DNA of 64,000 bases from Mesodorylaimus sp. YZB2_4 (GCA_030248295.1 JASANH010001643.1:186001-250000); one strand, 5' to 3'; counted from the first letter of the stretch, positions 10,431 to 25,300 are shown. Translations and numbers: made by a program. The notes: generated by a model from the sequence alone, not told the origin.

Positions 10431-12326
10431 TTCCAGTAATGAGGACCCAGACGCACTACAATATCGATGTCTAGTCCCGAGACGACCAGTAGATATCTAG
10501 CACACCACGTGCATGTTGTGCATCCGCGTTATCCATGCTTGTCCTTGGCCCGCCCAGGCTGGACAGAACAAGGATTTCACAAGCACGCAGTCTTCTACAC
10601 CTCGTGTTGAGTGGCCTCAGTTAGGGGTGCCGCCTCCGTGTCGTCCATAAGCGAGAAGGAAAAATCTGACGGACCTGGGCCGAAATATTATCACAGAGCA
10701 GTTCCCTGAAGAATGATAGTCGCAAATAAGATATCAACGCCTATTTCCAAAAGAGTGGCCCTACCAGGGGCCCAGTGTCACCGGGCACTTACAGTGTCGC
10801 CACAAAGTGACTATGTTTGACAAGTACCCGCGTTTCACCAGGAACCTTTACAAAGTTACAAAGATTAGAAGAAGCAGTGTCTTGTTGCAAGGAGCTTGTG
10901 AGTCTTCTGCTGTCATAGAAACATGCTGCAAGTCCGCACAAGCACAAACAACAAGTCGCCAACCCGACGGATGAGCGTTTCACCATGGTGGTCAGTCCTT
11001 GCACTCGTAAAAAAGGACTGGTTGGTAGAACATCGAGCCAGAACTACTAAATGCGCTTAAGAGCAGCAATGCATTAATTTTTTGAAGGTGAACGCAACGT
11101 GCGCTGATGAGTTGGATCCCTTTTGTACGCGGAAGAGAGATTCTGGGTGGGGGGGGGGGGGGTACTTTCACAGCGTAGACGTACCTCAAATCTTAGGACA
11201 TCTTAAGCCCTATCCTACGTCATTGTGACATGGCCGTCCTGAATTTTGGACATATTCTGCATGATTGTGAAGGTGGGTCATGATTCCTGTTATTATAATT
11301 TACCTGCTAAATAACGAAGCGAAAGATACTTCAAAAACCAAGCAAATGTTGCAAGTCATGCAAACTTGTTATGACTCGCAGAAAATTTTTCGCAAGTCAC
11401 GAGTCTCCGCCCACTATTTCTGGGAAGTTGTAAGTTTGTGAAACCAGATTGGTCACTGCAAGTTCTTTTTTTAAGTCTTGGAACACTATGAGCTGTCAAT
11501 GCTCGCATTGAATTTGGTGAAATGTGAACTTGTGAACTTGTGACTTGGTGAAACCTGCGTGGATGTAAAAGCGAGGTGCATGAATTTACAATAAAAGGGT
11601 TTGTTCTGTATTCCATCACTTATCAAATTGTGCTCATTGTGGTCTAACCTCAGTCAGAACTGTCACCACACAGTTCCTCATTCAAAGGCCATCAATTTCG
11701 GTGCCCATAATCCACGTGCTTATGTCCTTTTGTCACAACCGCGTCTACTACCCCAATGCAATATTAGTGGGATGTGCGCCCACCGATGGTTTTCACACAC
11801 AAGAACAAGTGAATGCGCCTAGATGAAGCAGAATACTCAACCTCACTTTCAGCCGTTGGGCAAGATAACCTTCGATCTATACATGAGATCTGACCACTCA
11901 GTCTGCCATGACCGGAAAATTGTGGTTACAAGTCAATAATACGGCACCTCTTCGAGTCTGCTCGCGATGACACGCGATAGTTTAATGCTACATTTCCTGA
12001 AGGTTCTTGCTGATCCTAGCCCTAATTCTTTCTACGACATGATGTGTTCTTGCTGATTGTGAGATACGGGTCAACAGATGTTTACCACGTTTTGAAGGTG
12101 CACATGTACTGTCCCTAGTCCGATCAAACTGATACTAGCTTGGATTGCGTACACACATATCCTAGTAGCATATAAGCTGCGCCCTGCACATCAACGTGAG
12201 AAGCAGACCTGGGTATTCCAGGGGCGAAACATCATTCGCGTTATTAGTCCGCTGCCACCAGGCCTGATCATCTTGATGGCACCCCTACCGCGTGCTACAG
12301 GTCTCTGTCATTTCTTGCCCTTCCCC
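10431..12326. other. Intergenic, low-information region
   Basis: 1.9 kb with no gene I can support. It includes a 14-base guanine run (11149-11162) and a segment around 11350-11580 with repeated 'caagtcac/gtgaacttgtga' phrases of no clear period. Open frames are under 90 codons and lack motifs. Confidence 0.45.
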
Positions 12327-12818
12327 TCACCCTCCACACAACCTATGCTGGTATCTCACCTCGCATATCTGAGTATCGCCATCCTCTTCCCTGACGCTTC
12401 TGATCATCAGTAACAAAATGACCAACGAGAATAGGACCAAGATTACACACGTGTAGGCGAATCCTCCAAACTGCTCATCACCGCACTTCGCGCCGCCCAC
12501 AGTCACGTCCGACACATTGCTTACATCGACTGGTGCATGACGAACAATCAAATTCAAATAGCCACTATCCGATCTCTCAATGGACACACAGTGCCTTAGA
12601 CTGTCCTCAGCAGGGCCAGGTGGCGAGACTATCCGTGAATGGAAATTATACTTCTTCGACATAGCGACTACGGCTCCTTCACTTGGACTCGCGCGGCTGC
12701 CATAGCTCCCTTCCATCTTCGTAAACTCTTCCATTCTGCTCCCACTTGGCTCCGCTCCCATTCCCACAGTAACCCTGCCACTAGAGTTTTCCGAATCGAC
12801 TTTACAAACACGCCACAT
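12327..12818 (-). CDS. Candidate single-pass membrane protein segment
   Basis: A 163-codon frame from an ATG at 12818. It is Ser/Gly-rich for the first ~60 residues, followed by a sequence that looks extracellular. A clear transmembrane helix (FAYTCVILVLFSLVILLLMI, about 122-141) and a short charged tail follow. There is no signal peptide in this piece. The frame 12993-13280 just upstream begins with a hydrophobic signal-like stretch and ends near a GTGAGC donor, so the two could be exons of one type I membrane protein, but the joining phase did not resolve by eye. No family was recognised. Confidence 0.35.
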   Translation of the reverse strand: MWRVCKVDSENSSGRVTVGMGAEPSGSRMEEFTKMEGSYGSRASPSEGAVVAMSKKYNFHSRIVSPPGPAEDSLRHCVSIERSDSGYLNLIVRHAPVDVSNVSDVTVGGAKCGDEQFGGFAYTCVILVLFSLVILLLMIRSVREEDGDTQICEVRYQHRLCGG

Positions 12819-12992
12819 ATGACGTTACCAATTTAGGTAAAGGGCAGGATGAATGAGATGCCACATTGTCGAACGCTTTCCCTTTAGCCCTGGTCAAACA
12901 CTCCACTCCATTCCAATCGGTAAATTATATTTCTGCGTACACTTCGTCATAAACATTATGAACTGCACCCAGTCACTCAATATGCAACGTGC

Positions 12993-13280
12993 TCACCCAC
13001 CGTTCACTTGTACATAACCATATATTGCACGTTGTGAAATGCTGCGCACAGGCAGTAGCACAGTCACGAAACCATAAGCGAAATCAGATGACCAAGCCGA
13101 GCCATTTCGACTGGCACGCCACTTCATATATTCTCTCTCTACTCTATTAAAAATACCATACATAAAACAAAGTTTTTGTCCATTAGAGAAACTGGCGCAG
13201 TGAAAAAGTGACAATAAGGAAAAGAATGAAATTGTCAAGATAATGAAATAGTCTTTTTGCCCCAATCCCTGAACTCGCAC
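12993..13280 (-). CDS. Candidate exon with signal-peptide-like stretch
   Basis: A minus-strand frame encoding YFIILTISFFSLLSLFHCAS, a convincing hydrophobic secretion signal. It is followed by ~60 residues with alternating aromatic and charged positions (YGFVTVLLPVRS). There is no ATG at the start, so either an upstream exon supplies it or this is not a gene. The frame meets a GTGAGC donor near 12997. It lies 107 bases downstream of the RhoGEF stop on the same strand and precedes the membrane-segment frame at 12327-12818. I do not recognise the family. Confidence 0.3.
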   Translation of the reverse strand: MRVQGLGQKDYFIILTISFFSLLSLFHCASFSNGQKLCFMYGIFNRVEREYMKWRASRNGSAWSSDFAYGFVTVLLPVRSISQRAIYGYVQVNGG

Positions 13281-13386
13281 TCCCGATCGTCGAACGAGGT
13301 GATAGTGTCATCCCGGCCAATCATGCTTAGACGTCCCTGAAACGAGCAACATCAGCTCCCTGGATTAGCAGAATTTTGACCATCAC

Positions 13387-16300
13387 TTACGACGACTCCA
13401 AGTTTCCTTGAAGCAATAACTTGAGGAAGTCTTCTTTCGAAATTCCGGGAGGTTTGGTCGGTGGCACGGCCGCACCAGCGAACGTGTGGCCGGGATTCGG
13501 ATGCGTGCTAACTGGTGTGGCCAACGGAGTCGGTGCCTGAGTTTCAATGATCGGTATGATCTTCTGACGTAGATTGTCCCTCGCATTTAGACCCAGTCCA
13601 GACGACGGCACCTGTTGCGGCGAAGTGCACTCAATCGGGCCGATATCCTCTTCGCCCGCTTCCAAGGGTGCCGATGCTTCGCCTATGACGATGGTCGAGA
13701 CATTGTGGGGTTGGTGAAGGGAGCCGACAGGACTTCCACTGTTCATTTGGTCAGACGAATCAGTCGCCTGCTGATGAACGACTCGCGGTGCGGTGCTCCA
13801 TTTCAGGAATCTCCTTCCGCCAAGGCTGGTCACCGGCTTTGATCCGGCATCACTTGGCGGTTGTTCTCCCAACGGCAATTCGGTTTCGCTCTGACTAACA
13901 TACAACTGCGAACTGCTGCTAGAAACACCGCTTGAACTGCCGAACGACTCTGAGCTAATCGTCGTAGCACTAGCTTTTCGTAACCCGACATCCGTTTTCG
14001 TTCCATTTGCTGCTGCTCCAGAAGCCGCAGCCGCTGCTGCAGCTGCCGCCGCTGGTGTGCTCCAAGAAAATCGTTTCAGGATCCCAGCTTGAGGAGCTCG
14101 GCGCGGTTTTAGTTCTTCGATTCCATCAGCAGTATGATAACGGCGTTCCAATCTTCTGCTATTGCTTGGTTGATGGCCGTTAGCCACATTAGGATTTGGC
14201 GTTGTGCACACGGAAGATGTTCCGGGCGGATCGTCGTCATGTTCTTCTATCGAATTGTTCGCCGAACTGCGGAAGAATATCGAGGGTGACGGACTACCGG
14301 ATCGACTTCCAGTGCCAACATTGCACGAATCGATGGCCATAGTCGGCCCTGGACTCGGACAATACGACTGCTGCTGCTTGTCTGACTTGAAGAAAATGGG
14401 CGATGGAATCTTGGGTTTTCGGAAAGGGCTAGCTGATCGCTGATGCAGCAAAGGAGAATGACTTCCACTCAAACGTCGACCAGCATCATCCACCAACTTT
14501 GGCACAGGCGTTGCCGGCGGAGTCGAAAAATTGACATTCAACGTTGAGGCGGTGCTGTGGAAAGGGGTCAGCGTATTGGCCGAGGAACTTTCGGCGATCG
14601 TGGCGGACGAAGAATTTCGAAACGCGAAAGCTGCTGGGCTGGCACTCCTGGACGGCGGTCGGCCACACGGACTCGGTGAACGATCCCCTGACGACGGTGT
14701 CCTTAGCCTTGGCGATAGACGTTTTAGCATTTCAACACTGTTGGCCCTCAATCGACGCATCATTCCTTCTTGTTCGCTAGACACATCTTCCGACATTAGT
14801 CCAGGAATCGAAGGAGTACTAATCGGTGGCTCTTCTTCCGAACCTGACTTGGTCAGTTCACCAGCGATTATGGCAGCAGCAGGCCCGTGAGGCAAGCCGT
14901 CGACCGAGCCATGCAATGGACTGAACCTATAGGCGGCCACGATTGAGGACGTGACCACGCTGTTGTCCATGCTATTACTCTTTCGATGACTGACATCAAC
15001 AGTAGCAGCCATTCTCTTGTGCTTCTTATCATCCATGGCAGTCATGCTGATTCGACGCTGAGGACCGTCTTTGTTCGATGGCGCCATCAGATGAGCAGAG
15101 GACCGACGGCCGCCATCATTTCCGCAAGCCGCTTGTTGCTCCACATTTGAGGTTGAATGCGAATGAGCCAAGGACGACACATCGAAACTGCGCCGTCCAA
15201 CCTGCTTGTATACGGTAACTTCGTCAGCCATTTTCATTCGCTGATATTCGTCCTGTAAGAACGGGGGGCTAGCCTCTACACGTTCAAAGGGAGCTTCGCC
15301 GCACAATTCTTACCTTGGCCATATGAAAATGTTCCAACCACTTGCACGCTTCGTCCTGATTTGGAGTCAGAAACGTGCACGCGGCGGCCGGCATACTGAA
15401 CTCGTTCAAAAATAAGAATGCAAATCCAGCTAAAAGAATTCATATTTTACTCTCACCTTTTAAAAACTATAATCCCCTCTTATTACCCGCTTCCCGCAAC
15501 TGTCGCACGACAACTCGATCCAAGTGATAAGGCGGCCTGGCTACTTTTACTCGTACTCTGTCTCCCTTCTTTCCGATAGGTTTGCATACCAAGAACATAT
15601 CCGTGAACAGGAAGCATACCACATCCATCTGAAAACCCAGATTACTTATCCCCTATCCAGCCAAAATTATGAATATGCCCTACCTTAGCGTATCCTTCCC
15701 TCAACTTCAAATCTCCTCGTAACAATAACTGACGTAGCAGCTTCGGTCTACATCCCAGCATCGGCGCAGTCAAGTCCACGTGACTGTATTCTTTGACGAG
15801 CTAAAAACCAGGATCTCGTTTTCCGAATGAGTCTCCTTAATAAGCTTTGCCTCCCTTACCCTATCCAACTCGTCATTGGTCGTTTCAATGGCATCGTAGC
15901 TCTCGATACATTGCATAATATTACAAAGAGCGTCGTAGTGTTGCTTATGTCGTAATTCGATATTCACTCGCGAAGCGAACTCTTCCGCTTTCTCAATCTA
16001 GATCAAACAAGAAACCTTCGTTTGTACAAGTTCAATCAGAAACTTCTCTCGCACACTTACCACATTGTTCAACGCCTCGCGTCCAGGTCCATCGGTCGTA
16101 CTCTTCAATACGGCTTTCAATAGAAGCGGGTACTTCGTCAGCCGCTGCATCGGCTTTGCTAACAAATCCGTCAAATGCAAACGTCCAAACACACGTCTCG
16201 ATTGAACCCACTGAAATCGAAACTGGATGTATGCTGATCTCTGGCCTCGTTTGCACTGCTGGTCTGCTATGCAAGGGGGAGCATGGCCCGTGTACCGTGT

Positions 16301-19300
16301 ACCCTACGTCTTCATACCGTACTGCAGTCCCCTTATTGCAGTGGCACTTACCAAAGCAAACTCTCTGAACAACTCGCTGTCCTTCTGCTTCCTCCGAATA
16401 TAGCACAGCATCTCGACGTGGTTTAGACAGTAGGGGATATAAGGGTAGAACAAACGATCGACGTGTTGAAAACCAGCTTCTAATTTCGTTGGATCTAACG
16501 GCTCGCCAGTTTGGCGGCTATATTGCAAAAGCGGATAGAGGCACTGAAGCCAAAAGCGCAAATTCGCCCGACATATGTCCGTAATGTTTCCAAATATGGA
16601 ATCGACATCCACATCGTGTAAAAAGCCCTCCGCTTGTAGAGCACCCACGCACGCTTGCAATTCCACAATACAACCCAGCTTTTTAATATAATTCAATTCG
16701 GTTGTCACCAGTTCCCACAGTCCCTCTTGTTGCTCTTGTTGTTTGCGAGTCAAGTTCTGAAAATAGGAAAAACCAGATGTCACCATTGTCCTCACCTCGC
16801 GCCTAACCCCACCTGCTTTCCAAGGCCGTTTCCAAAAAAGGCCATTGATAACACCTTTTTGCCAAGGCCGCACAAAACCCCTTTGTGCTGTTACAATGAA
16901 CACGTGACATACCTCATGGTTTTTCGTCAAATCTTGCCATCGCTCCTCCAAGTGCAGGGCATTTTGACACAATATGATATTGACGTCTTGCAATAGCCCG
17001 GCCGCAGTCATGAGTCCGTGTTCTTGAAAATGCGCTAATCGTTCGAGCATCTCCAATCGATCATCCTGTTTGAATGGATTGGGGAAAATTTGGCTCAGTC
17101 GTCCTTGCGATCGACTTCGTTCTTTTCGTCCAACAATCGACGCAGAGCCCGTGGAAATTGAATCGGCCATGATTCCGTTTTGATAATGCTGCGGGGTCGA
17201 CGACGACGAAGGAAATGCGTCCACTACAGCCGACGACCCATTGAACATAAGACCGCCATCGACTGGCATTGGTACCGATGGCGTGCACAATTTCTCAGCC
17301 GGCATACCGTCACCGTTAGATGAAGCACTATTGAGTGGCGTGGCGGCTGATAAGCTTAGCGAAAATGACGAATCAGGCGTTAAGCTGAGCCGATCAGGCG
17401 CTTTCTTTTTCGTGAGCTACAAAAGAAGGAAGAATCATGGACGTGATAAGAGCAGGAAACAGTGTTGGCCAAAGACATCAGTCCTCGCAACGCCTCAACG
17501 TAATCGAAGGACCCACCAATCAACTCAATGACATTACAGGCCCATCCCCTTTTTCCTGATCAACCGTATCAACGAGCGATAGGCACAGAAAGCCTCTCAG
17601 TTGAATACTGATAGACCAGATACAAAATATTTCGAAATTACAAAGACAAATGGTGGTAGGCGGGGTCAACGTTACGCGAACATTTTCCCAAATACACGCA
17701 CATAAAAATTATCAGCGCCATCGGAATACAGTACAGTACTGCGCATAGGACTGACGAACCCGTACGAAGACGTGCACATTGATACCACTCTTCTTACGAT
17801 TAGTTTCGTGTCCAAGTGCAAGAAGATCGGCCGCTACAGAGAACAGTGCAAAAAAGTTCTGCCACGTATCTCGGTCAATCGTGGCGTCACCAACGTAGCG
17901 CACGCCAGCGACGACGAGTCCGAATGATGAATAGGACTGGTGGCACCAGTTGCCATTTTGCCAAATTCAAAAAAAGTGTTGCTCCAAATAAGGCATTCGC
18001 GTTCATAGTCCTCGTGCCAGCATGATCGAAGCCCTACATGCTCGTGAAAGCGGGCCTAAACCTTATTACCATTGCCACGGGCGAATGAGACACGCCGTGG
18101 AAAAAGCCTAACTAATCAACAATGGTCAACAGCTAAACTTTCACGCGGAATAAGGATCCTTTATTTAATGAAGCGCCAGTTAGCAAGAATTTTTCGAAAG
18201 GAAACGAGGCGCCGGAGCAAAGAAATGGAGGGCTGATCAAAAGCGTCCCTCATGTCAACACGACGACAAACATCTCCCGATCGATCACAGACCGGCACCC
18301 ATCCCGCCCGAGATTGACTCGAGCACTTGATACAAACTATAGCAATACCACTGAAAAATCGGATTTCGACCCTAATATTACTTTTGCAAACTTGGCAACC
18401 CGGTCTCTTGAGTTACAAGGGAGTGAAATCCTAACGAACCGTTTTCCGTTCCGCATTGCTGCGTTGGGTCCAAATAAAGAACAAGGGCAATACTCGCATC
18501 CGTGACATTCGTGAAAAGCCTTTCAAAGCCATCAAGCGGGACTCATAACGCATTCACTCTCCAGCTGTCAATTCAACGACACCATCTGCGTTTTAGTCCA
18601 ATTTCGTAACAGAACAATAAAGAAAAATCGTTTCTAGCCTTACCAAGCTCGCAAAATCGCTTCGTTTCTAACCGTTGCCTTGAATGTCAGATCAGAACAA
18701 AATTAGCTGTGTCAGCGTGAAGCAAACAGCTGTACAATCGAGACTACCATTTATAGACCGGCTCGTCAAAAGAACACGCAGTCGGAACGACGTTTATGAG
18801 GGCACATAAACCCGACTTTCTCCAGCCACTTTGACAGCACCATTTTAAAAGTGCAATTTTTTTCAATCGCGTGTGTACTTTCCCGTTAAAAATTTTGTAA
18901 CCAATTTACGATCCAAGTTTCGCTAGCCGTCATGAGGCACACACGTACAAATCGAAGTGTCGTACCTACTTGTACGGCCAATAACGTAGCAGTGGTGAAA
19001 AGCGTGCAAACCTAACGTGTCCACTACGACCACCTCGCTCCCTCATTCGACCTCCTTCTCTATGAAAAGGCCAAACGAGGATCGAAAATGGCCGACTGCA
19101 GTTTCATATACGACGCGAGCCGGATGTCTAGCGGCCACTGACAAAATTTCACGCCCAAAAGAGCACTACAAAGGACACGTAGGTGCAACAATCGGACACT
19201 TATTCTACAAAAGGGCCCTTATCCCTCTCCCACGCACATACCTCCCAAATCCTCGCTTCCATCACTCCCCCTTCCTCTACCAGTCAAAAAACCCAATCAC

Positions 19301-22300
19301 ACGAGATGCCCATCTCTAACGAGCACCCGACTGCCCAACAAATTTACGCTAGTTCCTTGATTCAATATTAGCAAGCAGCACAGTGGCCCAATCCGAACTT
19401 CGGGGACCTAACAGCGTTATCATCGGTGTGGAAACAAATCGGTCCATATCCAAGCTGAAACACACCCATAGTTTAACTGAATAAAAAACACACTGGCCCA
19501 TTTTTCGTTGTACACTTTCAGCGAACTCATAAAATTTGTATTCGATAACAAAGTCACACGCTGTCGAACCCGCCCTTCAAATAACTTTTATAAATCACTT
19601 CTCTCGTTCACTTGCTCAACAAAAGAAGGGCCTACCAGGCAATGCCAAAAGTGTCCTATGCAACAAACCAGAGATCTAAAAGTGAATGTTACTAACAGGC
19701 CAGTAGATGTACGAAAAAGGAAAGTGGACACGCGTCGTCGATTTCGTCAACGTTCCGTGTGAAAGAATTAAAAAAGGCCAGCTGGCCAATTAACGGCAAC
19801 GCGATGAAACGTCACCTTTTTCCAAGGACTACATAAAGAAGCTACCACCAACAGTGTCGTGCCGTCGACTCTCGACATCAGTTTGACATGGACAACACAC
19901 GCAACGACGCCCATGCAACGAGAGAATTCTGAGGCATGCTTCAACTTTTCCTCTCAGTAATCTCATACAACGCTCTTCCCTATGCAATTAGCAAAACGTC
20001 CACTAGCACTTGATTAAGGGTTTTTACGGAGGCCATCCGAGCATAGCAACTCTAGCCTAACTAAACGAAGCCAAACGCGTCAGAGCGAACAAAAAAATAC
20101 ACCGCCCAGATCTTGTGCATTGCAAAGCACTCAGGGAATAGACGTCCAAAGTTCGATCAAGCCAAGCGTTTCAAAAAAACGAGAAAAGCGTCTACACTCG
20201 ACCACACGTCGTCTAGCACCATCCCTACGAGGCAATAAGAAATTCTGTGCGACTGGGCAGGTAGTACCTGTTTTCCAACCGTGACCACAGCTATTTCGAC
20301 CAAGATGATTAAAGATATCAAATAGGCTTAGGGCTCATCGATCGCAACCCCTTCGACTCCCGCCCGCCCCTGCACTTCAAAAAATCTCCACTTCCCGGCC
20401 AAGTCTAAATGTTCCATAGCACTTACCTGAGTCAAAGAAAGCTTCCTGTCGTTCTTGGATAATCCGGGACTGGCCGTCATCGCCGCTGCCGATTCCTTCC
20501 GGCCTCCCGAGCAAGCCGCAGACATTGGGAACAAATGACCGCCGCCAATCGTCGCGGGAGAAGCGAAATTGATGTTCGATGAAGCCGCAATACCCTCTCC
20601 TTGCTTCGCATGCTGCGACTGATTCGACGAGAGTAAGCTATTTGGAAGTTGATTCAGATTCGCTCCGGCACCGCCAACGATTCCCACCGCTATTTGACCA
20701 GCGACTGCATTGGAAAACAACGGATTCTTGCTGAACGGCGAATCGTCCTTTTTCGCTGAAAAGAAATCAACAAATCGCGCACATACTCGCAGCTGAACAT
20801 GCGAGTGCATGACCCACCAACCAAGACTGACAAGCGAAAATGGCAGTAACAAGCACAAACATGAATTGAATAGTCACGAAAATAGATTCAAGAGCTTCTC
20901 GTTGGAAAAAAATCATGGATTAGTCTGTTTACAACCACAAACGGACTCCGACCAGGCACTTGAAACGCAAGAGCTTTTCGTCGGTTTCTTTATTTTTGAA
21001 GATGACTCGAATAAGAAACGAACCTAATCAGGCGGCTAATCCCGAAAGCGTGACTTCATGTCTTACATAGACTTTAAAAGATAAAAAAAGACGAAAAGCA
21101 CTCACCTTTCGCGTATAATTTATGGCCACCCAGGAACGAAGTGTCCGTTTCCCAGGGAAGTGGCGTGTTGGACGATTCCAAAAATAAATTCACGCGTTCC
21201 ATACTCAATTGTCGTTTATCGAGTATGCCTTGTACGGATTCGCGCAATGTCACGCCCCTCAGTGCCAAAACAGCGTCCACTCTTTCGAGTTGCTGTCGTC
21301 GTTTCGGTGATTCTTCTTCGTCTTTAGCCGTTATCTGACCAGATGGCGGTGATGAGGATAAGGTTGAGGATTCGTTATTGGAACGCTGCTGCTGCTGCGA
21401 ATGACCGTTTTCGTTAATAAAATCACCCGTACTCGCCTTATTGGTCCCTGCGCTCGATCGAGAAGACGAGCCTGGAACAGATGATTTTCGTTTCGGTGTT
21501 TTTATAGGAGTTCCAAAAGCCGAATCGCCTCCATTTTCGGCACCACCAACCGACTTCTCGCCATTAGCCAAAAATAAATCCTCGCAAAATTCCACAACAA
21601 AATGATCGTGACCGACTGAACTGAGCAGGCAATTGGTGGACGACGACGAGCTCGGGTCAATTCCCGCCAGACCCTAAAACAAACATTCTCACTCAAACTT
21701 GGCGAGTCATTGGGACAGAGTTAGCACGTCAGTCAGAGGCGACGGACAGTATCACATCAAGCACCAGTGCACATAAGCAATGCCGATTCAGCCAGACAGC
21801 TCTAACGAAATGCATGACGACACGACATAGCCGGGCCACTTGGCTGTTCAAAATACGAACACCCCTCCTTCAGAGACCGAATCCATTTTCTCTGCAAGCA
21901 ACCTCTTCCATTGCAGTATCGTGTTCGAGTCTCTTATTGACACCTCGGACAGCTTGCAGCCAGCGGGGCACTTATCGACTGACCATTGGTCAATACTACC
22001 AAAGTATCGTGAATAATTCAGTACACCCGACCTGCGCTTGCTCATTTCATGGCACTCGCTAATAGGCCATTTCCCTTTCGCCCTTACTTTCATACCACAC
22101 CACTAATCACGCGACTGCCCCCGGGCGAGGACGGTCCTTTTCCGGCCTCTGCCCTTTTCGGGCGATCTGTTTTCGTGGACCACCCCGCTTCGCTCATCGC
22201 CAGTCGCGGACACGGTCTGACCCACTCACAATGGACATATCGGATGTCCAATTGTGCTGAACATAACTAAATATGGCTGGGCCCTATTTACCCGTTCCAA

Positions 22301-25300
22301 CAACAGAAAGCAGTTGACCGCTAGACACTCTCCACTACAACACGTAAACACACATTTCGCAGGCCGAAAGCAAATAGCTTCTCCATCAAGCGACGAGAGC
22401 GAAAAGGATGATGAACACTCAACTTTCCCTCCATAACCTGAGCAAACTCGCCAGTTAAATTTGGAAAACTCGACACCTCGGTCTCTACATATATGCTACC
22501 ACTAACCAACCGGCTTATCCAACATGGTCGTGCGACCTCGCACCAGTCGTGCCAACTTCAAGGAATTCACCACGCGAGCTTGCTCTCCCAAAATATTACG
22601 AGCACCCTTGTCGCCTTCTATTCTATTAGATCCACCTCGCACCTTCAGGCCGGATAAAACTGTCAAAACAAGTTCAAGCCAAGTATAGCAATCGAATGTA
22701 GAACAAAGCACAGGAAACTGGCCGCGCTTCTCGGCTTCATTAAATTTTTACTTCGCACCTAAAATGCCAGTTGCTGGTCAGTAATCTGAAAAACATGTCC
22801 TCACATGTCCATTTTCTCGCCAGGCTAGAGCATAACGAAGACTGATTGAGTGCATCCAGATAGTAATTCGGTCAGGGCCCGCCATGCAAGACCTACTGCT
22901 AATTGTCGTGAAAGCCGAAACTGCATCCATTACTAATTGATGATGCAGACGAGACCACTGTCGGACGTGCTCGCTATCTTCCATCACCGAACAACTCTAG
23001 ACTGTTTGTAGAAACTTGCCTCACCTAGCCTCCTTGTCGATTATTCCAACACGACGGCGAAACCGTCTCACTTTCTCCCAAACAAGGCCCGTCTGTCCGT
23101 GTGCAATATAAAAAGCGTAGGTCGCGGCAGCTGTTGGACGATTTCGATTCTCAGAAAATGTCGAATCTTCAGACTCGCACTACCCGCTGATGCGACAACC
23201 GTCATCCAAGAAAACTGTTCCAGACTAGGCGAGAACGCGTTCTACAACAACTCTCGTACCGAGGCCATCCTAGCACCAGTCACAATGCAGTCAATAAACG
23301 ACACGCACAAGTGCATAAAACTGTCGTTATCGTTCCTCTCAAAGAGCGCACATCCATTGTTATTAGGTAAAGACCTCGGCACAACCAAACAGACAAGACC
23401 CCGGGACGCCATTCACCACAAATGCCCAGGAATGCAATCGTTTTTCCACCCTACATATCGTTGGCGGTCATCGTAATCGTAAAAAAATCGTCTTCTCTAT
23501 CGGCTTCTACTAAAGTTTATACGCAACAGTCCGAGTTTGAAGGTCAGAGACCAAGGCCACGATTACGCCGCGCTCTCACCCGCTCTGCACCCGACTATCA
23601 GCCACCTTCGAAGAACGGCCAACTCATTTTGACCCCGAGGCCATAACTGTACGCTTGATTGAGAAACTACTCCTCGCTTCAACAGTATGCACGATCACTC
23701 GCAAAGCACTTACCAGCGCGTAATCAAAACTTGTAAATGTGCGCGAACCGTGAATAGCAGCGCTTCCTCTCCTACGATTCCATCCGGCTGCTGATGAAGC
23801 TGCGGCGACCGAGGGCAAAAGGCCGGCAGCAGGAGGGATAATGCCGAAAAAGCCAGCCGCCACAGCCGTCGTTGTGGCCGCATGATGCAAACGACGAGGA
23901 TCGGGCGATACAAATAACGATGCCGATGGATAAGACTGGAAATGCTGATGCTGTGCTTGCTGATGTTTGGGCGAGTTCTGATGCTGGTCAGCTTGATTCA
24001 TACTCTGACTGCGCATGGTGTTCATGGCGCCTTTCTCCACCAGCGTTGAGGCGGCCATGGTCGGCGCTTGATTGGTGGCTGAGGGCACGGCGCCCGTTCC
24101 TTGATTGCTCTTCGAGCCCTACGAGAATGCAAATCGTAGACCGCTGATTAAAATAAGAGCCCTTGTAAAGGTAGGGCAGGTAGGATGCCCGTTTTTGTGA
24201 TGTATACTAGACTCGAGGGAGCACAGGAAAAGGACAATCTGCTGTCGTAGAATGAGCGAGGCCACCGTCCAACCTCGTCTCACCGTTTCGGCGATGGGCT
24301 GAAGGGCAGACAGGTATCGGACAATGGACGTCAGACCTGTCCATTGTAAAATGAACAGCACGTTTCGGTCCAAGAATAATGACCGTTCCGCGCACTCTTA
24401 CACGGCTCGGGTCAATCCGCCAATAACACAAACCTTTTTCGAAAAAAATACGTTCTTCAGCCACATACTGTACAAAAACTATTTTCAATCAATTCATGAC
24501 GTCAACATTTTTCAGGTATCGTCCCATTCAAAAATATATTTTTCTTTTAGTTATGGTGGCCAATTGAACGACCAAAGTCACGCACTCAGAGAATCATAAG
24601 TAAGAAACCCATCGGAATGTTGCACCTCGAAAATCACGGCTGATTGAAGGTCAGCCAAATACGAGTCAACAAAACATTTTAGTAAGGCGGAACAAATTTG
24701 TAAGAATCAGCAAATTTTATCTAAATTAGTTGGCAAAGGAAGGGGGCCCGAACTCAGCGTCTACATAGGGAGCAGCTGTTGAAAAAGCAGCAGAAAAAGG
24801 AGCGAGCGAAGCATCAAGGCCTCTAGCTTAGCAATGCTGACTTACTTGATTGGTCTTCGAATCAAGGGAATTGCCCTTCCGAATTTCTCCGCTTCCAGCC
24901 TTGATCGGCTTCCGATCACCTTCTCGTTTTTTCTTTGAATGATCCAGTTGTGCGACTGAATAGGAACTCGATTTCTTCACTCTGCAATCACGATCACCGA
25001 TAACGTCCATGAGTAGCTCCCGGTCGGTTTCATTCTCCCTATTCTCTCTTATCAACTGTTGGCAAATCTTGAAAGATGCTGATGACCGTCGTCTTTGCAA
25101 AGTATCCCTATACGAGCCTGATAAACCACTGGCGGCACGAACCACTCCGGCGCCACTTCGGCAGCCACAGTTCGTCCGAGCACCATCCTTGCGCCGACTC
25201 ATTTTCAGGAATGACCACGAGTCATGGCTCTCCTAACATCTGACCCCCACACGGACATACGGAGCCGGTCAAAGCAGCAGGTGCAAGTGGTGGGTATAAT

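Noticed and set aside
11149-11162. 14-base G run as a possible quadruplex or regulatory tract
   Set aside because: A single homopolymer tract with no further G-runs nearby.
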